NCBI GenBank assembly: GCA_026874595.1
Contig: CM049316.1
Location: 14,077,839 to 14,141,838 of the forward strand
Source of the DNA: Sipunculus nudus
Lineage: Eukaryota; Annelida; Sipuncula; Golfingiida; Sipunculidae
DNA: 64,000 nucleotides
Direction of reading: 5' to 3'
Below are positions 33,751 through 47,021 of this stretch, in pieces. The notes under the pieces were generated by a model, which was not told the origin of the DNA, ran no database searches, and was given only the letters and a program-made list of their open reading frames with translations. The translations under genes were made by a program, and so were the position numbers. The first letter of the stretch is position 1. Every line of letters starts with the position of its first letter.

Positions 33751-36009
33751 AAATTACCCATTCAAAAGGTTGTTTCTTCATGTTTAATTAAATTTATGAT
33801 TATTGTAATTTCCTTATTCTCTGCATTTCTTAAACTAGGTTGAATCTTTGTATGTCTTATATTTTGTATATAATGCGTCTTGCGCTCTGTAGTAATGAAG
33901 GGATCAATGTCAGTATAACTAATCATATTAATTTTGCGACTATTTTATTTTCACATTTTGATTAAGTGTTAGTTTATCTTTCAGGTTTTTTTATTCATGT
34001 GACATATCAAGAATTAAATGAAAAGAATTCAACAAGATCAATTCAGGGTTCTCCCATTGGTGATCAGAAATCGATTTTCGATAAATGGGAGGGGGGGGGT
34101 AGTTTCAAATGGGCGTAGCCTAAAATCTTTACACCAGAGGTATTTATTCAAAGGAAACCAATATAAGAGCCTTTTGGTTGGCGTGGTAACTTTATTAATT
34201 GGGAAAATTCTGAAAAAAATAATAGATATCTTTGTGAACTATTATACAATTCGAGGTTTACTCAACTAAGCCATTACTTGAAGAGTTCTTAGGACTCTTT
34301 CTGTAGAAGGAGGATTCTTCATGACGAAATCAGTTTGGATAAAGTGTTGGATTTGATGATGCGTTTAGTGTTAATCAATACTAATAATTGGCAGAGGAGG
34401 CTTAATGCTTTTGTACACCATTAACATGCTTTTGACCCCTTAAGAAGAAACCTATTTCTTACACGCATATTTTTCAACTCACTATTCTTTCCACTCCCTA
34501 ATAAGTTGCACCTGTCAAATTAAAAATATTTCAATGCTGAAATAATTGTTTTCGTTTTCCATACCTATCTACGTTATTGATATTTCTAAAGAGATATGAC
34601 AAGAATAAATGTTAAATAATATAAACCTATACACATATATACATTATATTACATTTTGTGAGCCTAGAAGAAATCGGAGACATTTACAAAACATTTGAGA
34701 CAGACCTAAAATATGAGCAATGATAGTAATCGTTAAGAGTTTCTTGTTGCATATTGCTTGACTCATATATCTGGCATCATTCATCTTTTCACTCCTACCC
34801 CTAGTATAAACTGTATATTTTTACAGAAAAATTTTAAAATTTAGACTGGGCCTTTTTCTTCGGTCATGCAATTTGTCCTCATTGTCGCTTCTTTAAACAT
34901 TTCCTTAATTTTAGTGTGGTCCATGAATAATAATAAAAAAAGAGGGACTTCTTTACCTTAACTCAAGTCCGAACGTTACCGTGCCTAATTTACGTATTCG
35001 GGAAGTTTACAGTAGAAAACATAAAAAGCCAATGAAGCCTAAACTCACTTCACACATTTTAAAATAATGTAAAAGAAGTTTATCTCTGAGACTTAATATG
35101 TATCCATTATTTTCTAAAAGGTTAGACCTAAAAGGTCATAAGTTACGTATTACACCGCAAATACTCTTATGGTTTTGTCATATATATCACCTTATTATAG
35201 TGTATTTTATGATATTTTACATTTATGCCATTTTTTTTGTTTGTTCTGTTTTTGTATTATTTTTTCTTGTGCGTTTTTTTTCTCGTATGAGGCAGGACTA
35301 TGATTTTAAAGTTTCATCGACGTGTAAGTATATATATATATATATTATTTATTATTATCCTGTTAAAAATAAGAAGATGAATAAATATCTATTCGTATAC
35401 TCTACGATTCATTTTAAGAGTACATAAATCCGTATTAAGCTGAATGGGCTTCCCCGATAAATCCTGTTTGTCATTAGAAATAAATAAATATTAAATTAAT
35501 AGCATTTATAGACTCGCTGCTAGGTTGTAGCAGAAAGTTATTTCTTATGTAGGAAATCGTTGGTATTTTACAAAAGGAACATAACACTTTGGCTTGCTCA
35601 CGGTAATTACCATAAAACTGCTGATGAGTTGGATTTTTGATGGCAGCTGACGTGCCAGATGTACATAAAGAATAAATGAATTCCCATGTGACATCAGGAT
35701 CACTTCCTCCACATAACATTAAGTTAATTATATTATGGATTGAAAAATCGCTGGCCTCACCTGCCGCGTAGCTGAATTATTCATTTGATACTGAATCCGG
35801 TAAACATGAAATCGTGTTTCTCTGTCACGGTGCTAGCACTGCAGGTTTTAATGAGTATAGTAACTGTAATAACGAGGTATTTAGGATATTTACGTGTCTT
35901 CAACCTGTCTAAAATATGCTATCCTGTCGAATCCAAAAAGGCATGAAAGAATTGTGCCATCAGTAATGGAAATACGACATAGCAAGGATTAATTTAAATG
36001 CAAACATAC
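33751..36009. other. No gene supported
   Basis: AT-rich. Frames at 34018-34269 (83 codons), 35098-35427 (109 codons, T-rich, hydrophobic by composition) and minus 35474-35719 (81 codons, MLCGGSDPDVTWEF...) have no recognised domain. The last has the most protein-like composition but no splice or promoter support. Confidence 0.4.
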
Positions 36010-36046
36010 AATGATGTATACATTATTAAATAATGTATACATCATT
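36010..36046. repeat. Perfect 37-base palindrome
   Basis: Eighteen-base arms starting AATGATGTATACATTATT meet at a single central A. It can form a stable hairpin or cruciform. About 20 bases beyond begins a CGATAC/GTATCG-rich stretch (36078-36155) reminiscent of hAT-type ends, but no element borders were found. Confidence 0.9.
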
Positions 36047-38474
36047 TTATAATAGGATTGTAAAGGTCCACCGGTCTTTCGATACATCTTGATACAATGT
36101 CAGAATTCGTATCCGTATCGTCGGATGTCCCTGTATCGTCATTTTGACGATACTTGAGCGTCTCTTGGACAATTGTCTCACAGCACCATATACGGCATAT
36201 TATGAGGTTAAACATGAGTATGAAACAAAATTTACGACATCTGATTGGCTATAGTTTTTAAAATATCATGTGACGGCATAATATTTTCGACAGGAAGTTT
36301 GACTGTCTTTCCGTGAACAAGAATAAAAACTTTGGAATCTAAGATATATTGCACTCGATAGATATTGTACCTTGTACCTCTCGTAAGAAAATGTATCGTC
36401 AAAGCCAATTTATTGTACAAGCAGCGGTGGTTGTGGTATATAAAACTAGTATAATAGACGTATTTTTTTTTATTCATTTTCTGTAACAAACAAAGTCATT
36501 TGAACGAATATTATGTGTTTCCGTGAGAAAAGATTTTCGTTTGATGACCAGTATTGTAATTTTTTAAATTTATGTTTTATTAAATTGATAAACGAGATAA
36601 TTGTGGCACTATATATAAAATACCGTATCACAGACACTTTAAAGAATAAAGGTATGTTAGCCTATCTTGGCAATTGGTGTGGACTAATAGCTGAGTGTTT
36701 TTAGGATATCCACTACCAATAAAGCACAAGTAGATTTATTGCACCAAAACAACTTAATTATTAAACAATTATAATATATAAACACATTTGCAAAGTATAG
36801 GGGATAATATTTTTCTCATTTAAATGGCCCTTTACATGGTCCTTATCTGCACAGCCATTTTGGAGGCCAGTTGTTAACAAAATATAAATTGTTTTTATAT
36901 TGGTTCAGCGATCAGTTAAAACTTACTCATCTTTTCCCCTTTTTCGTTTTTTGGGATCTGAAAATGCTATATTATTGTCAACTTGAAAGCTGACATCAAT
37001 CTAGATTTGATCAAAATGGATATATCATTAAACAAAAAGATGGAAGGGGACCAGCCTCCCTTCCAAACTCACCCACTTGCTTAAGTTTTACACATATCGG
37101 GCATCATCCAGTTTTGGACATCCCCCTCCAACCCCCATCCCCTCTTAAATGTGTTGATCCTCCCCTGCACAGACAGGCATGGCATGGATAGGATCTACGG
37201 ACCTTTTCATCCAAGATGAAGCGAATACGTGATATTTACGGAACTGAAGCCAGCCATGCCCGTTATTTGCAGGAACACTGTCGCGCTAGATGTCATTCCA
37301 GACCTTCGCAGTGATTAGATCCGTGATATATGTGAACCCACACATCTCAAGCAACTAAAGTCATCGATACCGCCATCTTCGTGACTTTAACCTCCCAGTC
37401 TTCCGGTGGATACAAATATAATTGATAATTGAGAACCAGATAATTTTGCTTCATTTACGGATGCATCTGTGTTGTTTAATTAATCGGTAGATCAGATAAC
37501 CTATCCTGATTTATGAAAAGGTTACAGTTGTAACACGGTAACGTTTGTGGTAAGACTGTCAATAACATTGGCGCAGTTAAAGGGGCTGATTCGATATATG
37601 ACGTCCAACGAATAATGGATATCCCTTGAAACTTTGATAAATATAGACCAGAAAACGCCCATTTCATCGCGCAAATATTGTTAGTTTTTTAATCCGTAAA
37701 CACATTGAATAAGGACGTCTGCTGGCAAGTCAGACGAGACAGATATTTGCAAATGGCGTTTTGCAACAAGTGAAGTTTCAACTTACAAATGCATCCAACA
37801 CCTTGAGCTATAATGTGTGTTTCGCTTCGTCAACACTAGTCCATGTACCGTGTTAACTAACAGCTTGCAGATGAACAAGCTCATAAATGCGTCACAGAGG
37901 CGTTTTAAGAAATGTTTAAACAGAACTTACTTACACTTCTTTAATATATTCCTAGAATAAGCCAATAATCACACATATTCAAAAGAAATGGCAGGTGAAA
38001 AGCTGGCTTTAACAAGGTTTCCGCTTTCTGGGACATTACATTCATATATGTTTGAACAGTATAATACTACGACAAAATATGAAATTACCATACTTCTATG
38101 TCTTGATGGTATGAGAAAAAAAAGGATTTGAAAAATGCCACACGGGACTAATAATTTATTTTTACACATTTATGATAGAACGTAAAATCACAAGACTGTA
38201 AAGATTGATTATGAAAGCATTAATACAAGTTTGATTGTGTAGTTCTTAATAAAGCCACACCAAAATAATTCATTGTTCTGAAAGCGCCTCTCTTTTTCTC
38301 GCAGTTTTTTTTTTTTTTTTATTATGATTGCTAAGAAATCCGTATCACAGAGAGTGGCCTACATTAATGCGGTTGTTAAATGCATCATTTGAAATATTTA
38401 AGCAGGTTTCTGATTCCTACAAGATGCCCAAGTATTTTGTTTCAAATAGTAAATTATATAAAATAAAAATATCC

Positions 38475-38476
<2 letters not shown>
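36047..38476. other. No gene supported
   Basis: AT-rich, with 60-85-codon chance frames. A GC-richer part at 37030-37330 has no open frame. A T run of about 16 lies at 38306-38321. Confidence 0.45.

Positions 38477-38516
<40 letters not shown>
38477..38516. repeat. (TA)n microsatellite
   Basis: About 19 TA units. The 62-codon frame ending in Tyr-Ile repeats is an artefact. Confidence 0.95.
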
Positions 38517-38521
<5 letters not shown>

Positions 38522-39559
38522 TTATATATTCTTCATAGCTAGTATAGAGCAATTTACTTTTTTCAAAATGGGAAAAACGTAACATGCGTCATTTCCGTGA
38601 TTATATACATTTAACGTGTTGAAAAATGCTCAAGAAAAATAAGTAAACTTTAAACTGGTATAATATGATATGAAACTTTCATAAGAGGTCAGCTCTTTTG
38701 TATTCAAGCTTAAATGACACAACCATGCGCGCACGTGGTACGATGGCAACTTATCATACAGGGCTGCCGAGACACTGCTGAGTAGAAACTCCTACGGAAC
38801 AGGAAACATAAAACACTTCTTCATTCCCAGTTTTTGCCTACCTTTCTACTGGTGCTAAGTTAGATGTATAGTTGTAGTAATAGGTACTGTCGTTCTTTTA
38901 CTAGCAGTTTCATCAGCGGTCGGGGTTTCTTATTGGCTACAACAAGAAACCCTTGCATTCATCTGTTGTTGAGGCTTTACACTGGAACATTTATTAGTTT
39001 CCGATCACATTTTTCATGAGCTGAATTTTTTTCAGTCTTAAAGAATGCACTATTCATAATTACGCCTATGAGGAGTGCAAAGCGTAAGAGGACTTTGTAT
39101 GTGATAAGGTTTTTCATGAATTCCAATTTTTAATATGTATTGGGTAAAATCAACTTTCTAACGATATCATGATAAATATTTTTTTTACATAATTAATAGA
39201 TAATACAAGCAATATTGAAATAGGAATATAGTGTTTATGATTGATACAGATTTTAACATCTCAATTACCTTCCCAACAAAACTGAAAGTCTGATCCTTTA
39301 AGAATCATTTGCTTTAGGAAGGAGACAATGTTAAAGTCTAGAAGCATGGTGAAATTATCAACGCCGATGTTGCTGTATTGGCTTGTGCCATATTACGAAA
39401 AAATAGTTTCAACCTCTTGCTTTGGTTAAGTATACATATATATTAGTGAAGAATATCAGTATAAAAGGAAAATTATACCTACTAGACGGTATAAGTTATA
39501 GAAGTAATATAGACTGAAATTTAAAACTAGAAGACCAAAAGTCGAGCGCTTGCTGGAAA
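38517..39559. other. No gene seen
   Basis: AT-rich with no repeat or coding signal that I can support. Confidence 0.5.
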
Positions 39560-40140
39560 TGACGTTGAAACAGTCAAATGAATGATCAATCACGAAGAGG
39601 AAGAAAGTGAGCTTTAGTTTGTGAAGATAGGACCAATTTTGACAAAGTTATGAGGGAAATAAGATTTTTGCGTGTTTTGATGACCTTGACCTTGAACTTT
39701 GAACTATTTTAAATAATACACATACTGCTTCCAGATATCGTCCAGATATACAGTATGTGTTTGTTACAAAGTGATTCCTGCTTAACTGTTGTCTGTAGAA
39801 TGCAATATGCAATACGCAAGAACCAGCAGCAGGAGAAATTTAGTACAACTGACAAACAGACAGACAGACTGACAAAGTGACATTTCATTAATTGGAAGAA
39901 AGGTAACTAGACCATTTCATGAATAAGGCAAAAAGGAAGAACATGAGACTAAATTTGTGAAGATTGAACAAATATTAATAAAGTTATGACGAAAATAAAA
40001 TGTTGATTTTTTATGACCTTGACATTTGAACTATATTTACCAACTGTGTAGGTTTAAAAGCGAATGCTGCAAAACTGCGACGTTTCGAATGGGAACAGAC
40101 AGAGAAACAGACATACGGAACTGACCAATGGGCTTGCGAA
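39560..40140 (+). repeat. Diverged direct duplication, about 336-bp offset
   Basis: TTTGTGAAGATAG...AAAGTTATGA, TTTTGATGACCTTGAC and GAACTAT recur in order at about 39619-39715 and 39955-40035. Each copy is followed by a GACAGACAGAC or AACAGACAGAGAAACAGAC run (39853 and 40095). I recall TGACCTTGACCTTGAACTTT as a hallmark of abundant marine-invertebrate repeats. Confidence 0.6.
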
Positions 40141-40592
40141 AATCGAAGATTTCCGGCAAGCAATAATGTGTTTTATTGGGACAAGATGGTTTATTTAAGG
40201 TGTGAAAACCCTTAAAGCAGGGATAAACGATTTCGGTAACTGATAACCTAATAGAAAGGCCGGTCTGACCGGAGCCAGATTTCTATCTCATTATCGCCCA
40301 AGCCAATGTTTGTTGACATTGTGTGAAGCGCCTTTTGCTAATATTACTCACATTTGCCGCTTCATTGGTTAATTATTACTGGAAACCCAGTATTCTCGTA
40401 ATTGTTACGTATTATAATATATTCTACAATAAACTTGTCTAGAGCTAAAGACTGTCTTGAGATGTATATTGAAACCCAGCAAAGGTTCTAACTATGCATT
40501 ACTAAGGAGGGTAAAATTAGTAAAATTTCTCCCGTTCACATCAGTTTCGTGATATACCCTCGCGAACAGGGCCATGCCGCGAATGAGACAAT
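40141..40592. other. No gene seen
   Basis: Ordinary AT-rich sequence leading into the minisatellite; CGCGAACAGGGCCATGCCGCG near 40561-40581 is a GC patch at its edge. Confidence 0.5.
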
Positions 40593-41456
40593 ATCAATTT
40601 TGTCATACCATGTTCTACTGTGAGACCGTATATCCATTTTGTCACACCACGTTCTCCTGTGAGACCATATTATTTTGTCATACCGTGTTCTTCTGTGAGA
40701 CCATAACCATTTTGTAACACCACGTTCTCCTGTGAGACCATATCCATTTTGTCATACCGTGTTCTCCTGTGAGACCATTTTAATTTTGTCATACTGTGTT
40801 CTCCTGTGAGACCATATCCATTTTGTCATACCGTGTTTTCCTGTGAGACCATAACCATTTTGTAACACCACGTTCTCCTGTGAGACCATATCCATTTTGT
40901 CATACCGTGTTCTCCTGTGTGACCATATCCATTTTGTCATACCGTGTTCTCCTGTGAGACCATATTAATTTTGTCATACTGTGTTCTCCTGTGAGACCAT
41001 ATCCATTTTGTCACACCGTGTTCTCCTGTGAGACCATATTAATTTTGTCATACTGTGTTCTCCGGTGAGCCATATCCATTTTGTCATACTGCGTTCTCTT
41101 GGGAGACCATAACCAATTTACATACCATAACCATTTTTCATACCGTGTTCTCCTGTGAGACAATATTCATTTTGTCATTCATATCGCGTAATGCTGTGAT
41201 ACCCTATCCATTTTTGATACCGCGATCTCCTGTGATAGCATATCCATTTTGTCATAACGCGATCTCCTGTGAGACCATATCCACTTTGTCATACCGCGTT
41301 CTCCTGTGAGACCATAGCCATTTTGTAATTCCGCGTTCTCCTGTGAGACCATATCCATTTTGTCATTCCGCGTTCTCTTGTGAGATCATACTCATTTTGT
41401 CATACCACGTTCTCCTTCGAGGCCATATCCATTTGGTTTTACCGCGTTCAACTTCT
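40593..41456 (+). repeat. 37-bp minisatellite, about 24 units
   Basis: Each unit contains GTTCTCCTGTGAGACCATA followed by a CCATTTTGTCATACCGT-like part. Variants at a few positions (AACACCACG, TTAATTTTG, CATACTGTG) mark unit subtypes, and the order of subtypes 4-6 recurs at 8-11, suggesting blockwise duplication. Edge units are shorter or more diverged (one of about 18 bases near 41117). As 37 is not a multiple of three, the 62-codon minus and 84-codon plus frames through it change phase each unit and are artefacts. Confidence 0.95.
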
Positions 41457-42599
41457 CAGACATTTAATCGTTCAAGTTGCTTCTAGGAAAATTTTTTATT
41501 TGTTTTTAATTCAACATTCATTGTATGATCGAGAGATAGCCCAACGAATACAGGCCTATTCTCAGAGCGTGCCAGTATAAAGTGTATCATCAATTATGTC
41601 TTCAAAGGCCATCATTCAAGTAAAGTTTTTTTTTTCAAAATATATGCGATTCGTATACATACAAGAGCTTTTGAAAATAATTATTTATATCAATATAATG
41701 TTTATCGGACAATACATGAATCTAATTAGGAATCTACAGAAAAGTCTGCGTCGTAATTAATCGGAAGTACAAAACCCTTTGTCGTTAAGTTATGACCGAT
41801 CACTCCCGGAGACTGAATCATTACATTCTTAACTTACTTGTAGTATAGTCCAAAGCCAGACAAAGATGTATTGGTTTTTCCCGAACAGAGTTTTCAAATT
41901 TGCCAGCTTTGATATCTGTCTTTTGATGAGTATGTTTGCCATGTGATTCCAACCTCAAAGAAATGTGAATTGGTGGACTGTTTTCTGCTCGGCCGGGAAG
42001 CAAACCGGATGAATTCCACTGTTTGATTGAAGAAGAGGAAATTATTGTGCATTGAGGCAGAGTGAGGGATCTTTAACGTCAATGGTAATCAAATACAAGT
42101 TTGTAGTATCTAGATTAAAAAGAACAAAATGTAGAAATACGGATCCCTTGTCCCAAACAATAAGTGCGACTGTGCTTTGGCCTTACCCGAAAAACGAATG
42201 TTTTCTATTTGAACTTCAACAGTAATCGAGGAATCTTATAATTGTTTTGTTTTCTTTTTATTAACGTGCATGACCTCCAGATTCCCCATTAATGTCTCTT
42301 TACTCCTTACACAAGATATATGATTATAGATATATACTATATAATATGTATAATAAAATAAAGCGAGCCCTAATATTTCATTGGAAATTCTGACTAGCCT
42401 CGAAACAATAACTTCCGAAGATTTTGAAGACGCTATATATACTCATTTTCATGTATGTGGTTTAAAATAACTTGATCATAATCTGAAAGATATAACATTT
42501 TATAAATGACGCCATGTTTAGACGAGATTTATAAACATTTCTTGACGTTCACTTATTTGGCCCTTATTCAAAGGTTCATTCGTCCATTAGTGACTGTAA
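41457..42599. other. No gene supported
   Basis: Two overlapping minus frames of about 60 codons (41821-42082) have no features. The rest is AT-rich. Confidence 0.5.
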
Positions 42600-42810
42600 A
42601 TTTTTTTATTATTGCTTGATGACGCTCCTGAATCCGGATCATGTGCCGAATCACACAAACCTAATCGATTCTTCACTGGCCCATTCCCTAAATGCCCTGA
42701 AAATCTCATAAGAATGCGTATGATTGCGTTTGTTATTCTGTGAACAAATACACCAACAAACACACACACACACTCAAACGAACGGGGATGAACGCATACC
42801 CTCCCGGCGG
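42600..42810 (-). repeat. GGAGGGTATG-family repeat, copy 2
   Basis: Reverse complement of the 13396-13600 family: CTCCGCCGGGAGGGTATGCG, a GTGTGTTTG run, AGATTTTCAGGGCATT, TTAGGTTTGTGTGATT, CACATGATCCGGATTCAGGA and CGTCATCA in order. The family is inverted relative to copy 1. Confidence 0.7.
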
Positions 42811-45800
42811 AGACAATAAACCCAATAAAGAATAAACTACGAAACTGTCACAAGTAAAAGAACAACAATGTGTGAATGTTTGGTTTTCTTATAAGGCAGT
42901 TTCTTATATGTTAACTGATTGTTGGGACAATATCTAAAACCGGTACGCTTTCCTGTTTAACGGATAGATCTATGGCTTGTTTTTGGCACCGGATATTCAA
43001 TGAGGATGATGGTTACCATACATTAAGAATTTTATATTGTTATTATTAAGCCTTCTTAATTTTAGTTTTTGTACATTTTCAAATGCAATGGGGCCAGGAA
43101 CAATCCAAAAGTCAAAATATGTCATTAAGACCTTGGCGGTCCTGTCGGCAGGATCCAGGACTTTCTACTGCCAGTCCAAATCTTCCAGCTAAAATCCCTG
43201 GAATTTTGCAAGGGAAGTTACCGGAACTTGCTAGCCATGTCCTGCGTTTTTCAGCAAGCTACTGTTGTTTACTTTTAATTATATCAATAGAAAACCAAGG
43301 CTTGGTCTCCAAAACAGTACTGGCCGGTGGCGGGTCACACGTGACTTGTCAAGCAGTGCTTTGTTGAGTAACTGCCAAGACAGAGCGAGCGAGACTCTCA
43401 CTGGTCCAATTAATAATAATGAGAAACCCACAGAGACTGACATGTAATTAATTCTTCGATCAGTTAATGATTTTTTAAAGTGTATCGTGAAACTGAGGAT
43501 TCTGTGGGTCCCACATTGCTTATTTCTAACACAGTTTGCATAAGACCATGCAAACCTGAAGAGATGATTGCTATATTTCAGATTAGGGAAAACGAAAAAT
43601 GTTCTTGAAATTTCTTTAAACTTTAAAGATATTTTCCTGATATGATATTGATGGGGAAACGTGCCGAACCAGGAATGAGGTAATAACGTTCAACTCTGAT
43701 TGATGTGCAGATAGCCTGATACTACACAATGGTGAAGGATTTTTCTGTCTTTAAATTGGTACGTTTGAGGGAGCAGGGGCGGATACAGGACCCTAGAAGG
43801 GGGGGGGGGGGCTCAATATATTATGTCGAAGGTAAATAACTTTGCCGGAAGTGCAGAAAATATTATACATAACTTGCATATCTAGAGGTCAAGGGAATAA
43901 ACCGATGCATTGTCCAAATTTAGGCGCTGTTTTTATATATTGGATGTATGTTATACTAATTCCCAAAGTCTTTCGTCGCAGAAGAGCGGGCGCGCATCCC
44001 CTGCGCTACCTCCTAATGCGAAAATTATAATTAAATAAGGGTGTTACGATTATAAAGCCAATAGATTGAAACTCGCACACACAAAACACATGGACACACC
44101 TCTATATTTACTGCATTGATAAAAAAACTTCTGTCGGGATAAAAACTTTTTCTTCAAACTTTGACAGCAAACTGTTCATAACAAGACTACTCAGACACGA
44201 TTGATTCATCTTAATAAAGCAACTTATACATTGCTGAAGAATGGCTTTTCTATTCTGAAACAAGCTGAAGGGATCGTAGGAAAAGACTACAATATCCGAC
44301 TTACAAGAACTGCTTGATGTATTGAGGTGTCAGACAGTTATAATTTGGGGGAGAAAATTAATATTTCATAATGCCATAAAATACTGTCTTTTCTTTTAAG
44401 AAGACAATACGATGATTTATTGGTACCTAAAAAAGGAAAAGCAATGCTACAGAAAAAGAAAGTAACTCTTTATAATTTTATATTAATATTCCTTCTTTAC
44501 ATCCACGACAACTACACCATATAGCCGTCTCAGTGCTGAGCCACAGTCCAGAAAGCTCTTATTGCCGAGTTACACGGTTATGTAAGGCATAAAGAAAACA
44601 GTAAAAGCACTTATTTTAAATATTTCTGTGAGTTCTGTCAACAGTAAGTAAGTACTTTACTAAGTAATTTAGCCATATTTTTGTGTAAAATAAAATGACC
44701 TGCAGGCAAGTTAAATGTGTCATATTTAATATGATCATAAATTAATAACATATTTAAATTGTATTATTTATATTGTATATACCAGAAAATAAACTAAATT
44801 CCATTAAATTGATACAGAGAAAAATTTACGATACGTAGCAATCTGAAAAAAGAAGGCGATCCCCAGCCCTAAAAATAAACCATTAAATTCTTTCTCTCAA
44901 AAGAGTTAAATTTACAACATCAAAATACGAAAAATAGTAAAACGCTTCGGATGATGGAAGGTCTACAGAATTTTAATAATGTTTCTTCCCAAAATTGCAG
45001 TTAAATTGTTGAATTCTTATACACATTGTTCTGAGACTAACTAAATGAAACAAAGCCAATGACAAGCAGTCAATAAGCTTCATGGTAAGTAATATAATAA
45101 GTAAGATAATAGCATCAGTTTTACCATAAATAATAGACGAAGATAAAAGTGCTTTTGTTCCTGTAGATACAAAGACAAATCAATTAGATTTATTGCGATA
45201 TGAATTATACACGCAGAAAATAAGGGCGGTTTAATGATGGTTGCAAACGTCGAAAACACTCTTGATCTCGAGTTTATGTTTGCACAAACTCCTGTATGTT
45301 TTTAAAGAATCCTCTATAGAATGGATAAACTAAATGCACAATAACTGAGAAAGTTCTATTAAAGACAATAGAAAGACCATAAAGTGTTATCCAAAAGATC
45401 AAGGGACATGACAATGGGATTCATTATGTACTTATTTGTTTTTGATAACTGAAGCATTATATTACCTGTTTGGTTCGTTAAATCAAAACATTGTGTCAAA
45501 TTAAATGTATCTGGTTAAGAAATATAATAATGGGTATTAATTGATAATTGGACATTTTTCTTAAATGAGGAACAAATTCATGAGAACATCATACACACCG
45601 ATAATTACGAAATATTCTTCAGTTAATAGGAATTATGAGAAATTGGATATTGCTTTTAATTGTTGCTCGAAAGTATGCTATCCTATAGATGAATGTGAAT
45701 GGATTAATCTAAGTGTGGTTGTTTCACATACAATTGTTTAATATTGTAAACGACCGTAAACCAGAGAAATATTGTAATGCTGTTCTGCATATTGAGTTAG

Positions 45801-46269
45801 TCTTACCAGGAAGTATATATGGAAGGATTCAGGTTTTGATTTCCCACAATCAAACCTTTTATATACATTAGAAATCATTGCACTGTCCGACAGTTTCATC
45901 ACATTTGTTCTAAAGAAAAATGCAATAGGTTTGCGATATCAAATTTCCTACTTTTATAAAAAAAATTTATGAGATTGGGCTCCTTTTCATAGAAGTGTTC
46001 AAGAATTATACCGAGAAGTTAAAGCTTTGGAAGATAAATACTTCTACTTGATAAAAAAGTGTATCTCACAGACATATCAATGAGACTGGAATTAACTGTA
46101 TATCTGATAATGGGTATATTGCCAATTTTGAGAAAATCCAAATCTATCATCCATTACGCAAATTATGGTACGAATACCTAAAATAAACACAATTTTATTA
46201 ATGATCTTCATTCCAAACCGACTGACAGTGGGGTGTCGCGTGCTTGAATCTTGGAGTTGGATGCACAGG
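42811..46269. other. No gene supported
   Basis: A GC-richer part at 43083-43400 carries a 94-codon frame (MQWGQEQSKS...) of unremarkable composition, overlapped by another. A G run at 43799-43811 sits in a GGGGCGGATACAGGACCC context like the G-tract repeat at 826. From 44040 to 46200 the sequence is very AT-rich with nothing recognisable. Confidence 0.45.
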
Positions 46270-46400
46270 AGATATCACGCTCTCATTAGTCTAATTACAA
46301 TTATGTGCCCTGTGTCGGTATGGTATGGTGGTGAAACCCGGAGAATCTTGCGGTACAAAGCAGCGGTTACAGCGAGGGAGATATCGAAAGACTGCAATTA
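46270..46400 (+). repeat. AACAGCGGTT-family repeat, single copy
   Basis: GATATCACGCTCTCATTAGT, GTGCCCTGTG, AAACCCGGAGAATCTTGC, AAAGCAGCGGTTACAGCG and AAAGACTGCA align in order with each arm of the 19711-20010 inverted repeat. There is no inverted partner here. The 78-codon frame across it is not supported. Confidence 0.65.
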
Positions 46401-46950
46401 ACTGGCGAATAAGCGCTGCATAAGGCGTGTAGAAGGGAAGAACTCTGTCTATGGACCAACAGCAAGTTAACGTCTTAACCATCTGCCTGTCACCAACAAA
46501 AACTCAGAGACCTGGCCCGCTATACAGATGGCGGCTTCTCAAGATTCCTGTCCCAAATTATGGCAGTTGACGTGCATGTCAGCTGAAAGTCTGCACGCCA
46601 GAGGACTGAATAATCCTTCCTCCAACGAACAGTCCGCATTAAACTCATGTTAGAGCGTTTATACAATATGCAGTATCGGCTTTGTTTGTGAATGTTCAAT
46701 ATTGTCCCATGATTCGATAGTGTGTGTAAAGCGCTGAAAAGTCGTTCCATATTTGGGTGTTTTATTCAGTATGCAGTATTACCCAATATTGCCATGTCAT
46801 TCCATACATGTTTTCCTTGTAAATACTGACAACGTAAGAACAAACCTATCTGTGCACGTACTTTCACAAAATATTAGACAGCTATACAAAAATGATTTTA
46901 TTTTGTAAATTACACAGCTTTTCGTCTGACTGAAATTTTGGTTGTGCAGT
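46401..46950. other. No gene supported
   Basis: Overlapping minus frames of 63 and 76 codons have no features. Confidence 0.5.
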
Positions 46951-47021
46951 ATGACCACCTCGCAGAAACGACCACTTCGCTATAAACGACCACTTTGACT
47001 AGACTGTCAGGTGGTGGTCAT
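46951..47021. repeat. GACCACC repeat with inverted ends
   Basis: ATGACCACCT (46951-46960) and AGGTGGTGGTCAT (47009-47021) are inverted; between them GACCACTTCGCTATAAACGA and GACCACTTTG repeat the motif at a spacing of about 18. CGACCACCTCGCTATTAACGACC-type ends are known from some pogo-like elements, so this may be a mini relic. CAGT precedes the left arm (46947-46950). Confidence 0.4.

Noticed and set aside
35098-35427. 109-codon ORF resembling a membrane protein
   Set aside because: Phe/Tyr/Ile/Val content comes from T-rich sequence ending in a TA run; no start context or relatives are evident.
36078-36155. CGATAC/GTATCG-rich stretch as hAT transposon end
   Set aside because: No inverted terminal pair or 8-bp target duplication could be located.
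40593-41456. Regular repeats that might suggest a CRISPR array
   Set aside because: Units are contiguous 37-bp copies without unique spacers, in eukaryotic DNA; this is a minisatellite.
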